In this document: one piece after another, positions 55,491 through 64,000 of the stretch
How positions within the stretch are numbered: position 1 is the first letter of the stretch
Layout of the letters: the number at the start of each line of letters is the position of its first letter
Assembly: GCF_024197615.1 (NCBI RefSeq)
Contig: NZ_JAKUKE010000003.1
Span: 789,717 to 853,716, forward strand
Origin: Desulfuromonas sp. KJ2020
GTDB lineage: Bacteria > Desulfobacterota > Desulfuromonadia > Desulfuromonadales > SZUA-540
Length of the DNA stretch: 64,000 bases
Direction: 5' to 3'
Notes under the pieces: generated by a model
What the model saw: the letters and a program-made list of their open reading frames with translations, nothing else
Databases searched by the model: none
What the model was told of the DNA's origin: nothing
Position numbers and translations under genes: made by a program

Positions 55491-56066
55491 CTAGTATCGT
55501 GTTGATCGTTTTCTGTAAAAAAATCGAAAAGCAAGAAGCAAGGAGATCAACAGGCCTGTCACGGCAATAACCGGGGCCATCAGGGCCAGAACGGTCATGA
55601 GTATGGACCCAACCAATTCCAATCCACCAATGAGGAGATTACCGAGTCCGCCGGTGATGAGACTTGACCCACCGCGCACCATGACGCTGCTCATCTGCAC
55701 TAACCCTGCCGTGCCCCCTCCGGCAATAATGGCGAGCGACCACTGAAGAAATGGTGAGACATCACCGAGCAAGGATGCCATCAGCAGTGTCCCCGCGATG
55801 ACAGCGGCCGGGGTCGTGATGGAATCGACCAGATTGTCGATAAAGGGAATCGTATAGGCCGCAACTTCAAGCACGGTGGCAAAGGCCAGCGCTACCAGTG
55901 CGGATTCGCTGCCGAGCCAGGTAAACTGGGGGGACAAAGACAACAGACCGAAATGTGCGGCAATACTGACGCCAAGCAGGGGCACAAAAACCCTGAATCC
56001 GCTGGCTGCACTCAGGCCTATGCCAATGAGAATAGCGGTTATTAATTCGATCTGTTGAGGTTCCAT
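55491..56066 (-). CDS. DUF4126-family membrane protein
   Basis: 191 residues with about five hydrophobic segments. The start EPQQIELITAILIGIGLSAASGFRVFVPLL and the VAAYTIPFIDNLVDSITTPAAVIAGT segment match DUF4126. The protein ends in a basic tail. Function unknown; a transport role is not shown. It follows recG by 25 bases on the same strand and may be co-transcribed. Confidence 0.82.
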   Translation of the reverse strand: MEPQQIELITAILIGIGLSAASGFRVFVPLLGVSIAAHFGLLSLSPQFTWLGSESALVALAFATVLEVAAYTIPFIDNLVDSITTPAAVIAGTLLMASLLGDVSPFLQWSLAIIAGGGTAGLVQMSSVMVRGGSSLITGGLGNLLIGGLELVGSILMTVLALMAPVIAVTGLLISLLLAFRFFYRKRSTRY

Positions 56067-56091
56067 GTGATATTTCCCGAAAAACTCAGGA

Positions 56092-58245
56092 TCAGGCTAC
56101 CGTAGCCAACTCCAGCCGATCCCCCCAGCGATCCATGAGAGCCTCTCGCAACTCCTGATACTCGGGGTTTCGTAAAAAATCGTCTTTTTCAGCTAGTTTA
56201 AAAGCTTCTTCTCGGGCTTGATCAAGGAGATAGCCGTCCCGTAGCAGATTGGCCACCCTGAAGTCCGGCAGTCCAGCCTGTCGTGTCCCCATAAGTTCGC
56301 CCGGCCCACGAATTTGCAGATCGGCCTCGGCAATTTGGAATCCATCGGTGGTTTTGACCATAACTTCCAGTCGCTGTCTGGCCTCTTCCGTATATCGAGA
56401 GGAGTGTATCAACAGGCAATGTCCCCGATGTTCGCCCCGCCCTACCCGACCTCGTAGCTGGTGCAATTGCGCGAGCCCAAATCTTTCGGCGTGTTCAATG
56501 AGCATCACCGTGGCATTAGGTACATCGATACCCACCTCGATGACCGTGGTGGAGACCAGAATATCAATATGGTGATTTTTGAAAGCGTTCATCACAGTTT
56601 CCTTTTCCTCAGTTTTCAGACGCCCATGAAGCAGGCCAAGCCGGTATTGAGGAAAAATCTCCGCGGCCAGCTGTTGAGCCGCTTCGGTGGCGGCTTTCAG
56701 ATCGCTTTTTTCGGACTCTTCCACCAAGGGATAAACGATGTAGGCCTGACGTCCCGCCTTCAGTTCGCGCGAGATGATGTCATGTGCCGTTTTAGGCTGA
56801 TTTTCTGCAATGACCCGGGTGGTGATCGGAGTTCGGCCGGGAGGCAGTTCATCGATAACGGACAGAGCCAGGTCCCCGTAAAGGGTCAGGGAAAGAGTGC
56901 GGGGAATGGGAGTGGCCGTCATGACCAGAATATGCGGATTTTCCCCTTTCCTACGGAGAACAGCCCTTTGCTTCACTCCGAATCGATGCTGTTCGTCGAT
57001 GATACCGAGCCCCAGTCGTTTGAACTCGACATTCTCCTGCAGAACGGCGTGAGTCCCCACCAAGAGATGAATCGTGCCGGCACGAAGACCTTCGAGGAGG
57101 TTCCGGCGATCCGCCGGAGACGATGATCCCGAAAGAAGACCGACCTGAAGGTTGAGCGCTTCGAGCCAGGGCCGAAAGTTAAGGTAGTGCTGTTCAGCCA
57201 GTATTTCGGTCGGGGCGACCACAGCGACCTGGGTATCGTTTTCGATAGCCAGTAAGGCAGCCATCAGGGCGACGATGGTTTTGCCGCTGCCGACATCGCC
57301 CTGTACCAGACGGTTCATCGGGTGCGGACGCATCACATCTCTTTTGATCTCGCCAAGAACCCTTTTTTGGGCCGCCGTCAGTCGGAAAGGCAGCATCTCC
57401 GCCAGGGGCTTCGTGTACAGGTGGTTCACCTGAAAAGGAATACCCTGCTCAAGAATCATGCCTTGGCGACGCAAAGCCAAACCCAGTTCGAGGAAGAAGA
57501 ATTCATCAAATACAATGGATCGCCGGCCCTGGTCCCTCCCCTCCTCCAGGTCTTCCACAGAGGCCTGGTCCGCAGGCCAGTGAACCTGTTGTACGGCCGG
57601 GGCCAGGGGCAGCAACCGGTATTTTTGCAGGATTTCGCCAGGAATTGGCGACACCAGGCCGGGAGCGTAGGTCTCGACAATATCCTTCCATATTTTCCTG
57701 GCGACTTTTTGCGACAAACCTTCGGTTAAAGGATATACCGGCAGAATGCGGCCAAAGTTGAGAGGATCGGAGGCCAGATGATCCTGCAGGGAGACCTTAT
57801 CGGGCAGAAAGTCCACATCGGGATGATGAACCTCGGGGCGAGCCCCGAACCGCTTTACTTCGCCATTGAACAGCCCTTTTTTGCCGGGAGAAAAACGACT
57901 TTTGATCCAGTTTCGTTGATAGCGGAACCATTTCAGAGAAACCTGCCCGCTACCGTCAGAGACAATGACTTCGAAGATTTTCTTGCGGGCTCTGGGCGTC
58001 AGAGTTTCGCTGGCCGCAAGGACCTCCCCATAGAAGACTTCGCTTCTGCCGGGGCGTAAATGGGCAATTTTGCGGATTTCCCGGCGGTCTTCATAGCGGT
58101 GGGGCAGCGTATAGAGGGCATCCTCCAGTGAGGAAACACCCATTTGACGTAATTTTTCCAGAAGGCGGGGTCCAACCCCCCGGATCTGGTCCAGGGGGGT
58201 TGAGAGAATGGATCGACTGCTTTGGTAGGAAAGGATCGGGGGCAT
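56092..58245 (-). CDS. recG: ATP-dependent DNA helicase RecG
   Basis: 717 residues. An N-terminal helix-hairpin and wedge/OB domain (1-240, GVGPRLLEKLRQMGVSSLEDALYTLPHRYEDR) is followed by superfamily 2 motifs: VQGDVGSGKTIVALMAALLA, DEQHRFGVKQR, MTATPIPRTL and QLRGRVGRGEHRGHC. It regresses stalled replication forks. It lies downstream of greA and the DUF1858 gene. Confidence 0.96.
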   Translation of the reverse strand: MPPILSYQSSRSILSTPLDQIRGVGPRLLEKLRQMGVSSLEDALYTLPHRYEDRREIRKIAHLRPGRSEVFYGEVLAASETLTPRARKKIFEVIVSDGSGQVSLKWFRYQRNWIKSRFSPGKKGLFNGEVKRFGARPEVHHPDVDFLPDKVSLQDHLASDPLNFGRILPVYPLTEGLSQKVARKIWKDIVETYAPGLVSPIPGEILQKYRLLPLAPAVQQVHWPADQASVEDLEEGRDQGRRSIVFDEFFFLELGLALRRQGMILEQGIPFQVNHLYTKPLAEMLPFRLTAAQKRVLGEIKRDVMRPHPMNRLVQGDVGSGKTIVALMAALLAIENDTQVAVVAPTEILAEQHYLNFRPWLEALNLQVGLLSGSSSPADRRNLLEGLRAGTIHLLVGTHAVLQENVEFKRLGLGIIDEQHRFGVKQRAVLRRKGENPHILVMTATPIPRTLSLTLYGDLALSVIDELPPGRTPITTRVIAENQPKTAHDIISRELKAGRQAYIVYPLVEESEKSDLKAATEAAQQLAAEIFPQYRLGLLHGRLKTEEKETVMNAFKNHHIDILVSTTVIEVGIDVPNATVMLIEHAERFGLAQLHQLRGRVGRGEHRGHCLLIHSSRYTEEARQRLEVMVKTTDGFQIAEADLQIRGPGELMGTRQAGLPDFRVANLLRDGYLLDQAREEAFKLAEKDDFLRNPEYQELREALMDRWGDRLELATVA

Positions 58246-58257
58246 CTCCCCTCCCCT

Positions 58258-58461
58258 TTATTCAGCGAAAATGGCGTTCAGGTCTCTGAGGATGTCGTTG
58301 ACGTCCAACCCGTGGGCAATGGAACCCTGCTCCAGGGTTTCATTCATGGCGCCCATGCAACCGACGCAACCCAGGTTGTAGTTACGCAGTACTTTAGCCA
58401 CTTCGGGGCTCATCTGAAGAACCTGGTGAAAGGTCATATCTTTGGTAATTTTGTCGCTCAT
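58258..58461 (-). CDS. DUF1858 / CxxC small protein
   Basis: 67 residues with C32-x2-C35 in LGCVGCMGAMNETLEQGSIAHGLDVNDILRDLN, the signature of DUF1858 (hybrid-cluster-protein-associated) proteins. The CxxC pair suggests a redox or metal role, but function is not established. It lies between greA and recG with gaps of 11 and 12 bases, so the three are probably co-transcribed. Confidence 0.88.
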   Translation of the reverse strand: MSDKITKDMTFHQVLQMSPEVAKVLRNYNLGCVGCMGAMNETLEQGSIAHGLDVNDILRDLNAIFAE

Positions 58462-58472
58462 GTGTTTCTCCT

Positions 58473-58949
58473 CTATTCGTATTTGATATCGATGATTTCG
58501 TACACTTTAAGACCGGAGGGTACTTTGATGCGCACTTCTTCGTCGAGTTGATGTCCTATCAGTGCTTTCCCCACGGGGGAAGTAATGGAGATTTTGCCAA
58601 ATTTGATATCGGCTTCATCTTCGCCGACAATCTGGTAAGTTGTCTCGACGCCGGAATCCACGTCAAAGAGGGTCACCTTGGCCCCAAAGACCACTTTGTC
58701 GGTGTCCAGTTCAGCCGGGTTGATCACCTGGGCCCTGGCAATCTTGTCGTTGAGTTCCTTGATACGCCCTTCGATGAATCCTTGACGGTTTTTGGCCGCG
58801 TCATATTCGGCGTTTTCGGAAAGATCCCCGTGGCCGCGTGCTTCTGCAATATCCTGGACCACTTTAGGGCGCTCGACACGAATAAGGTTTTTAAGCTCTT
58901 CCTGGAGGCGTTGGTAGCCTTCACGAGTCATAGGTACTGAGTCAGTCAT
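58473..58949 (-). CDS. greA: transcription elongation factor GreA
   Basis: 158 residues, the exact usual length from the ATG at 58949, behind AAGGA. An N-terminal coiled coil (TREGYQRLQEELKNLIRVERPKVVQDIAEARGHGDLSENAEYDAAKNRQ region) carries the catalytic acidic tip DLSENAEYD. The C-terminal FKBP-like domain (80-158) ends VYEIIDIKYE. It stimulates RNA polymerase transcript cleavage. Downstream of carB past a terminator-like hairpin. Confidence 0.96.
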   Translation of the reverse strand: MTDSVPMTREGYQRLQEELKNLIRVERPKVVQDIAEARGHGDLSENAEYDAAKNRQGFIEGRIKELNDKIARAQVINPAELDTDKVVFGAKVTLFDVDSGVETTYQIVGEDEADIKFGKISITSPVGKALIGHQLDEEVRIKVPSGLKVYEIIDIKYE

Positions 58950-58973
58950 GAATCCTTGATCCTTTTCGCTCCT

Positions 58974-59005
58974 TAAAAAAATCATCGGGCGGGTTACCCC
59001 GCCCG
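58974..59005 (-). terminator. terminator-like hairpin between carB and greA
   Basis: 8-bp GC-rich stem CGGGCGGG / CCCGCCCG, 4-base loop, then on the minus strand ATGA and a run of seven T. It ends carB transcription partly or fully just before greA. Confidence 0.8.
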
Positions 59006-59044
59006 AAAAAGATATTTTTCTAATTTATGCCTGTCCTCAGGCCG

Positions 59045-62000
59045 TCATTGGTCGAAATGATACTCTTGAAGAGGTTTTACGTCAAGAGTTTCTCTCTTCA
59101 TGGCCAAAATACCGTCCACCGCGGCGATCATTCCGGCCACGGTGGTGTAGTAGGCGACGTTGTACATAAGCGAAGACCGTCGGATCGAGTAGGAGTCGGC
59201 CACGGACTGAGCGCCAAAAGTCGTATTGAAAACCATAGCAATTTCATGACTTTTTATTGCGTCAACACAGTGCGGTCTGCCTTCCTTCACCTTGTTGATT
59301 CTTTGAACGGGGATGTCCTTCTCCTGCAGAAAACTGGCGGTTCCCGATGTCGCCACCAGCTCGAATCCGGCCGAAACCAGCTTGCGGGCAGGCTCCAGAA
59401 TTGCCTTTTTGTCGGCATCTTTGACGCTGATGAAAACTTTTCCCGCTAGCGGCAGTTTCACTCCGGCCGCCAGTTGGGCTTTTGCGAAGGCCTTGCCGAA
59501 ATCCATGTCCAGGCCCATGACCTCCCCGGTCGATTTCATTTCAGGACCTAACAGCGTATCGACCCCCGGGAACTTGACAAAGGGAAAGACGGACTCCTTA
59601 ACAGCCGTGTGCTCAGGAATAATTTCGCCCGACACGCCTAGTTCCTGGAGACTTTTGCCGGCCATGATCCGGGCAGCGATCTGGGCCAGCGGGCGCCCGG
59701 TGGCCTTGGAGACAAAGGGGACAGTCCGGCTGGCGCGCGGGTTGACTTCAAGAAGATAGATCGTTTGCCCCTTGATGGCGTACTGAATGTTCATCAGCCC
59801 GACCACATTCAATTCGAGGGCCAGCTCGACGGTCTGTCGCCTGATTTCCTCCATGGTTTCGGAGGCCAGAGAAAAAGGAGGCAAGGCGCAGGCCGAATCT
59901 CCCGAGTGAATGCCGGCTTCTTCAATGTGCTGCATAATGCCGCCGATAATCACGTCCTTGCCGTCGGAAAGGGCATCGACATCGACCTCGATGGCCTCCT
60001 CCAGGAATTTGTCGATCAGGATGGGGTGCTCCGGCGAGGCCTCAACGGCGTATTTCATGTAGTTTCGCAGTTGCTCGGAACTGTAGACGATCTCCATGGC
60101 CCGCCCGCCGAGAACATAGGACGGACGGACGACCACCGGGTAGCCGATGCGTTCGGCTATTTTTTCCGATTCCTCAACGGAGCGCGCAATGCCGTTGTCC
60201 GGCTGCAGCAGGTCGAGCTTGTGCAGCAAAGCCTGGAAGCGTTCGCGATCTTCAGCGCGGTCAATGGCGTCAGGCGAGGTGCCAATGATGGGAACACCGG
60301 CTTTCTCGAGCGCCACGGCGAGCTTCAAGGGGGTCTGGCCGCCAAACTGGACGATGACGCCTACGGGTTTTTCCACCTCGACGATTTCCAGGACATCTTC
60401 CAGCGTAAGTGGCTCAAAGTAGAGGCGGTCAGAGGTGTCGTAATCCGTCGACACCGTTTCGGGATTACAGTTGACCATAATGGTTTCATAACCGTCTTTG
60501 GCCAGAGCAAAAACCCCATGGACACAGCAGTAGTCGAATTCGATCCCCTGACCGATCCGGTTGGGACCACCACCGAGGATCATCACCTTTTTACGATCAC
60601 TCGGAGCAGCTTCACATTCGGCTTCGTAGCAAGAATACAGGTAGGGCGTATAAGCCTCGAATTCGGCACCACAGGTATCGACCCGTTTATAGACGGGACG
60701 GATACCGAATCCCAGACGGATCTGCCGAAGATCGTTTTCGGTAATGCCCCAAAGAATCGCCAGACGCTTGTCGGAGAATCCGTATTGCTTCGCCGTACGC
60801 AGAAGGTCCTTAACCTCATCTCCCTGCCTGATGCCTTGGTGGCGCTGGCTAAGAAGCCGATCTTCCATGGCAAGGATCTGCTGAATATTGTGCAAAAACC
60901 AGGGGTCGATATAGGTCAGTTGATGGATCTCTTCCAGGCTGAAGCCAGCTCGGAAAGCATCGGCGACATACCAGAGCCGGTCCCAGCCGGGAGTCCGCAG
61001 CTTGCCCCGCAGCAGGTCCTCTTCCTCGCCAGTTAAGGCGCGGCGCTGATCGGCGGCGAGATCAAACAGGCGACTCTCAAATCCGTGAGAGCCGATTTCC
61101 AGCGAGCGAAGAGCTTTCTGCAGACTTTCCTTGAAGGTGCGGCCGATGGCCATGACTTCGCCGACGGATTTCATCTGGGTCGTCAGGGTGGCGTCGGCCT
61201 GCGGAAACTTTTCAAAGGTGAACCGGGGGATTTTGGTCACGACATAATCGATCGTGGGCTCGAAAGAGGCCAGAGTCTCCCGGGTGATGTCGTTGGGGAT
61301 TTCGTCGAGGGTATAGCCGACGGAAAGCTTGGCGGCGATCTTGGCGATGGGGAAACCGGTCGCCTTGGAAGCCAAAGCCGACGAACGGGAAACACGGGGA
61401 TTCATCTCGATGACGACCATGCGCCCGTCAGCCGGGTTGATACCAAACTGGATATTGGATCCGCCCGTTTCGACGCCAATTTCACGGATAATTTTAATGG
61501 AAGCATCCCGAAGCAGCTGATACTCCTTGTCCGTGAGCGTTTGCGCCGGCGCCACGGTGATGGAATCCCCCGTGTGAACCCCCATGGGGTCCAGGTTCTC
61601 GATCGAGCAGATGATGACCACGTTGTCGGCCAGGTCGCGCATGACCTCAAGCTCGTACTCCTTCCAGCCGATCACCGATTCTTCCACCAGGATTTCATCG
61701 GTCGGGGAGGCGTCAATACCGGCCATGGCCATGGTTTCATATTCTTCCATGTTGTAGGCAATGCCGCCGCCCGTGCCACCCAGGGTAAAGGAGGGACGGA
61801 TGATGGCCGGGAATTTGACATGTTCGATAATCTCCATCGCCTCCTGGAAATTATGCGCCAGGCCGGACCGGGGCACGGGTATCCCGATTTTTTCCATCGC
61901 CCGTTTAAACAGAGTGCGATCTTCGGCTTTTTCGATGGCCGGCAGTTTGGCCCCGATCAGTTCCACCCCGTACTTTTCCAGGGTGCCGTTCTTGGCAACG

Positions 62001-62302
62001 GCCACCGCCGTGTTGAGTGCCGTCTGTCCACCCAGAGTGGGCAGAACGGCGTCGGGGCGCTCCTTCTCGATGATGCGCGCTAAAGCTTCCGGCGTCACGG
62101 GCTCAACATAAGTACGGTCGGCAAAACCCGGGTCGGTCATGATGGTCGCCGGATTGGAGTTGAGAAGAACGACGGTGTATCCCTCCTCCTTGAGCGCCTT
62201 GCAGGCCTGAGTGCCGGAGTAGTCAAACTCACAGGCCTGTCCGATCACGATGGGACCGGCGCCGATAATGAGAATCTTCTTGATGTCTGTACGCTTGGGC
62301 AT
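59045..62302 (-). CDS. carB: carbamoyl-phosphate synthase large subunit
   Basis: 1085 residues, full length. Two ATP-grasp halves are visible (N-half start [23 protein letters not shown]-half [20 protein letters not shown]), followed by the C-terminal MGS-like allosteric domain (about 935-1070, [20 protein letters not shown]). It makes carbamoyl phosphate for pyrimidines and arginine. The ATG at 62302 is preferred over the TTG two codons upstream. Next to carA. Confidence 0.97.
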   Translation of the reverse strand: MPKRTDIKKILIIGAGPIVIGQACEFDYSGTQACKALKEEGYTVVLLNSNPATIMTDPGFADRTYVEPVTPEALARIIEKERPDAVLPTLGGQTALNTAVAVAKNGTLEKYGVELIGAKLPAIEKAEDRTLFKRAMEKIGIPVPRSGLAHNFQEAMEIIEHVKFPAIIRPSFTLGGTGGGIAYNMEEYETMAMAGIDASPTDEILVEESVIGWKEYELEVMRDLADNVVIICSIENLDPMGVHTGDSITVAPAQTLTDKEYQLLRDASIKIIREIGVETGGSNIQFGINPADGRMVVIEMNPRVSRSSALASKATGFPIAKIAAKLSVGYTLDEIPNDITRETLASFEPTIDYVVTKIPRFTFEKFPQADATLTTQMKSVGEVMAIGRTFKESLQKALRSLEIGSHGFESRLFDLAADQRRALTGEEEDLLRGKLRTPGWDRLWYVADAFRAGFSLEEIHQLTYIDPWFLHNIQQILAMEDRLLSQRHQGIRQGDEVKDLLRTAKQYGFSDKRLAILWGITENDLRQIRLGFGIRPVYKRVDTCGAEFEAYTPYLYSCYEAECEAAPSDRKKVMILGGGPNRIGQGIEFDYCCVHGVFALAKDGYETIMVNCNPETVSTDYDTSDRLYFEPLTLEDVLEIVEVEKPVGVIVQFGGQTPLKLAVALEKAGVPIIGTSPDAIDRAEDRERFQALLHKLDLLQPDNGIARSVEESEKIAERIGYPVVVRPSYVLGGRAMEIVYSSEQLRNYMKYAVEASPEHPILIDKFLEEAIEVDVDALSDGKDVIIGGIMQHIEEAGIHSGDSACALPPFSLASETMEEIRRQTVELALELNVVGLMNIQYAIKGQTIYLLEVNPRASRTVPFVSKATGRPLAQIAARIMAGKSLQELGVSGEIIPEHTAVKESVFPFVKFPGVDTLLGPEMKSTGEVMGLDMDFGKAFAKAQLAAGVKLPLAGKVFISVKDADKKAILEPARKLVSAGFELVATSGTASFLQEKDIPVQRINKVKEGRPHCVDAIKSHEIAMVFNTTFGAQSVADSYSIRRSSLMYNVAYYTTVAGMIAAVDGILAMKRETLDVKPLQEYHFDQ

Positions 62303-62387
62303 ATGCAAATCCGTTATGGGAAATCAGTGTTTGGTAAAATCGTAATCGGTTGTTCGCAATGAAAACAGGGGCGCCACTCGCCACGCA

Positions 62388-63515
62388 CTATTTGCTTTTT
62401 TTCGACTGCGCCATCATGTCTACAAACCTGGTAAAAAGATACCGCGCATCGTGTGGTCCCGGAGACGCTTCGGGGTGGTACTGCACCGAAAAGGCTGGAC
62501 AGGTCGCGTGCGTAAGCCCCTCCACCGTATTGTCGTTCAGATTGATATGGGTCAGTACGGCGGTGTTATTAATGGAAGCCGCATCCACAGCAAAACCGTG
62601 ATTTTGCGACGTGATTTCCACCCGACCCGTTTCGTCGCGACGAACCGGCTGGTTGCCGCCCCGATGTCCGAACTTAAGCTTGTAGGTCTTGCCGCCCAGG
62701 GCAATGGCCAGAAGCTGGTGACCCAGGCAGATCCCGAAAATCGGTTTTTTCCCAAGAAGCTTCCGGATATTTTCCTGGGCATAGGTGATGGGTTCAGGGT
62801 CGCCCGGGCCATTGCTCAGGAAGATGCCGTCGGGATTCAGGCGGAGCACCTCTTCTGCCGCCGTGTGGGCCGGCACCACGGTAACCCGGCAGTCGGCGTC
62901 AACCAGGTTGCGCAGAATGTTGCGTTTGATCCCGAAATCATAGGCCACCACATGAAATCTTGGTGAAGCACCCGCCTGGCGATAACCGGTTTCCAGGTCC
63001 CATCCCCCTTCGGTCCATTCATAGGCCTTTTGGCAGGTAACTTCTTTGACGAGATCCTTGCCAACAATCGACGGGGCCTGACGAGCCTTGGCCACGAGAC
63101 TCTCTGGATCCTGATCCAGTGAAGAAATGATGCCTGTCTGCGCCCCTTTGTCCCGAATATGTCGAACAAGAGCGCGGGTATCGATGCCCTGAATGCCGAC
63201 TATCCCATTTTCTTTCAGGTAGGCGTCAAGAGACATGGTCGAGCGCCAGTTGCTGGGCATTTCGCAGGCTTCCTTGACGACAAAGCCGGCAAGATGGGGT
63301 CGAGATGACTCGACGTCCTCGGGGTTGACGCCACAATTGCCGATAAGCGGATAGGTCATAGTGACAATTTCACCCCGGTAGGAAGGGTCCGTCAAGATTT
63401 CCTGATAACCACTCATGCTGGTATTGAAGACAACCTCTCCGCTTACCTCACCCGGCGCCCCGAATGACTTACCGCGAAAGACCCTGCCGTCGGCAAGAGC
63501 CAAAATAGCATCCAT
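62388..63515 (-). CDS. carA: carbamoyl-phosphate synthase small subunit
   Basis: 375 residues. The N-terminal CPSase domain (1-150, [26 protein letters not shown]) precedes the class I glutamine amidotransferase domain with the catalytic Cys in [17 protein letters not shown] and [10 protein letters not shown] near the end. It feeds glutamine-derived ammonia to CarB. The 85-base gap to carB holds no obvious hairpin. Confidence 0.97.
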   Translation of the reverse strand: MDAILALADGRVFRGKSFGAPGEVSGEVVFNTSMSGYQEILTDPSYRGEIVTMTYPLIGNCGVNPEDVESSRPHLAGFVVKEACEMPSNWRSTMSLDAYLKENGIVGIQGIDTRALVRHIRDKGAQTGIISSLDQDPESLVAKARQAPSIVGKDLVKEVTCQKAYEWTEGGWDLETGYRQAGASPRFHVVAYDFGIKRNILRNLVDADCRVTVVPAHTAAEEVLRLNPDGIFLSNGPGDPEPITYAQENIRKLLGKKPIFGICLGHQLLAIALGGKTYKLKFGHRGGNQPVRRDETGRVEITSQNHGFAVDAASINNTAVLTHINLNDNTVEGLTHATCPAFSVQYHPEASPGPHDARYLFTRFVDMMAQSKKSK

Positions 63516-63568
63516 AGCTGCAAAACTCCCTGGAAATAACTTTAATAAATATCCGTAACTACCCGATG

Positions 63569-64000
63569 TTATTTCTTGTGTTCAAAGGTGATTCGTCCGT
63601 TGCAAACGGTGAAAAGGACCCTCCCCTTGACATTCCAGCCGTCAAAAGGAGTATTTCTGCTCTTGGATTGAAAGCGACTGGCGTCGATAACCCACTTCTG
63701 GTCGGGATCAATAACCGTGACATCCGCCGGAGAGCCGATGCCCAGGGTGCCTCGGTTAAGGCCGAGGATGCGAGCAGGCCGGTCGGTCAAAAGCGAGATG
63801 GCCTGATTGAGCGAAAGGACCCCGTCCTCGACCAGGCGGAGGGTCAGAGGCAAGGCGGTCTCCAGACCGACAATGCCGTTGAGGGCAATATTGAACTCCA
63901 CATTTTTTTCATCGTAGTGGTGAGGAGCGTGATCGGTGGCGACAGCGTCGATGGTCCCGTCTGCCAGGCCGTCCCGAATGGCCGCCACATCATCGGCGGT
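63569..64000 (-). CDS. pyrC: dihydroorotase, 3' part
   Basis: C-terminal 143 residues; the gene continues beyond the right edge and the frame is open to base 64000. The zinc-dependent amidohydrolase motif [25 protein letters not shown] and the terminal [18 protein letters not shown] identify a dihydroorotase of the long type I (PyrC/AllB-like) class. It closes the ring of dihydroorotate. Upstream of carA in the same direction, so a pyrimidine operon. Confidence 0.93.
   Translation of the reverse strand, partial: TADDVAAIRDGLADGTIDAVATDHAPHHYDEKNVEFNIALNGIVGLETALPLTLRLVEDGVLSLNQAISLLTDRPARILGLNRGTLGIGSPADVTVIDPDQKWVIDASRFQSKSRNTPFDGWNVKGRVLFTVCNGRITFEHKK

Noticed and set aside
55016-55570. 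184-codon plus-strand frame across the gene-poor region
   Set aside because: It crosses the attC-like palindrome and runs into the 3' end of the DUF4126 gene; low-complexity Arg/Ser-rich product with no ribosome site.
59765-61036. Long open frame of 423 codons on the plus strand, and another of 332 codons at 61085-62083
   Set aside because: Both lie antisense to carB, whose full-length match is unambiguous; they lack ribosome sites and resemble no family.

Overview
The window looks like a chromosomal core region of a Desulfuromonadia bacterium (Geobacter / Desulfuromonas / Pelobacter type). The basis is gene content and order: fabG-acpP-fabF-rpiB-glyA-dCMP deaminase-nrdR-ribDE(BA)H-nusB, a sigma-S locus, an indolepyruvate:ferredoxin oxidoreductase/phenylacetate-CoA ligase cluster, and pyrC-carAB-greA. 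Base composition is moderately GC-rich. Most genes carry Shine-Dalgarno sites, and TTG/GTG starts are frequent. The species assignment is inference; no rRNA gene is present.

Layout. 1-10.7 kb (+): the end of a fatty-acid synthesis cluster, then one-carbon and nucleotide genes (rpiB, glyA, dCMP deaminase, nrdR), a complete riboflavin operon, nusB, a lone M17-N-domain protein and hom. 10.7-18.5 kb (+): tRNA-Val, thrS-infC-rpmI-rplT, pheST-ihfA-merR. 18.5-23.1 kb (+): surE-pcm-yqaA-like-nlpD-like-rpoS, apt and tRNA-Arg. 23.2-29.2 kb: mixed small genes (DUF554, a Tat-exported DUF882/M15 protein, glgP on -, a Met/His-rich secreted protein, an alpha/beta-hydrolase-like protein without a nucleophile, plsC on -, VanZ-like). 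29.2-37.6 kb (+): an AddB/AddA-like nuclease-helicase pair and the tail-specific protease. 37.6-40.8 kb (-): bioB-bioD-bioA behind a BirA-type operator. 40.9-46.7 kb (+): two tandem XRE-cupin regulators, a TPR protein, an IHF-beta-like protein, a Na/Pi transporter and Ppx/GppA. 46.8-52.3 kb (+): iorA-iorB-paaK-ACT-paaK, a likely aryl-pyruvate oxidation unit. 52.4-54.8 kb: tRNA-Pro, a DEAD-box helicase (+) and an RRM protein (-) facing each other. 54.8-55.5 kb: an anomalous gene-poor stretch with an attC-like imperfect palindrome and a small orphan ORF. 55.5-64 kb (-): pyrC-carA-carB-greA-DUF1858-recG-DUF4126.

How the genes work together. Most of the window is housekeeping: lipid, riboflavin, pyrimidine and biotin synthesis, translation factors, stress regulation and DNA repair. 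Control elements readable directly include about fifteen intrinsic terminators, promoters in front of the three tRNAs and several operons, an ATA start codon for infC, and a biotin operator overlapping the bio promoter. I found no CRISPR array, no complete insertion sequence, no prophage and no integrase. I do not see a convincing new multigene system. The best second-look items are the attC-like region, the iorAB-paaK-ACT-paaK cluster, the active-site-less alpha/beta hydrolase and the lone M17 N-domain protein.
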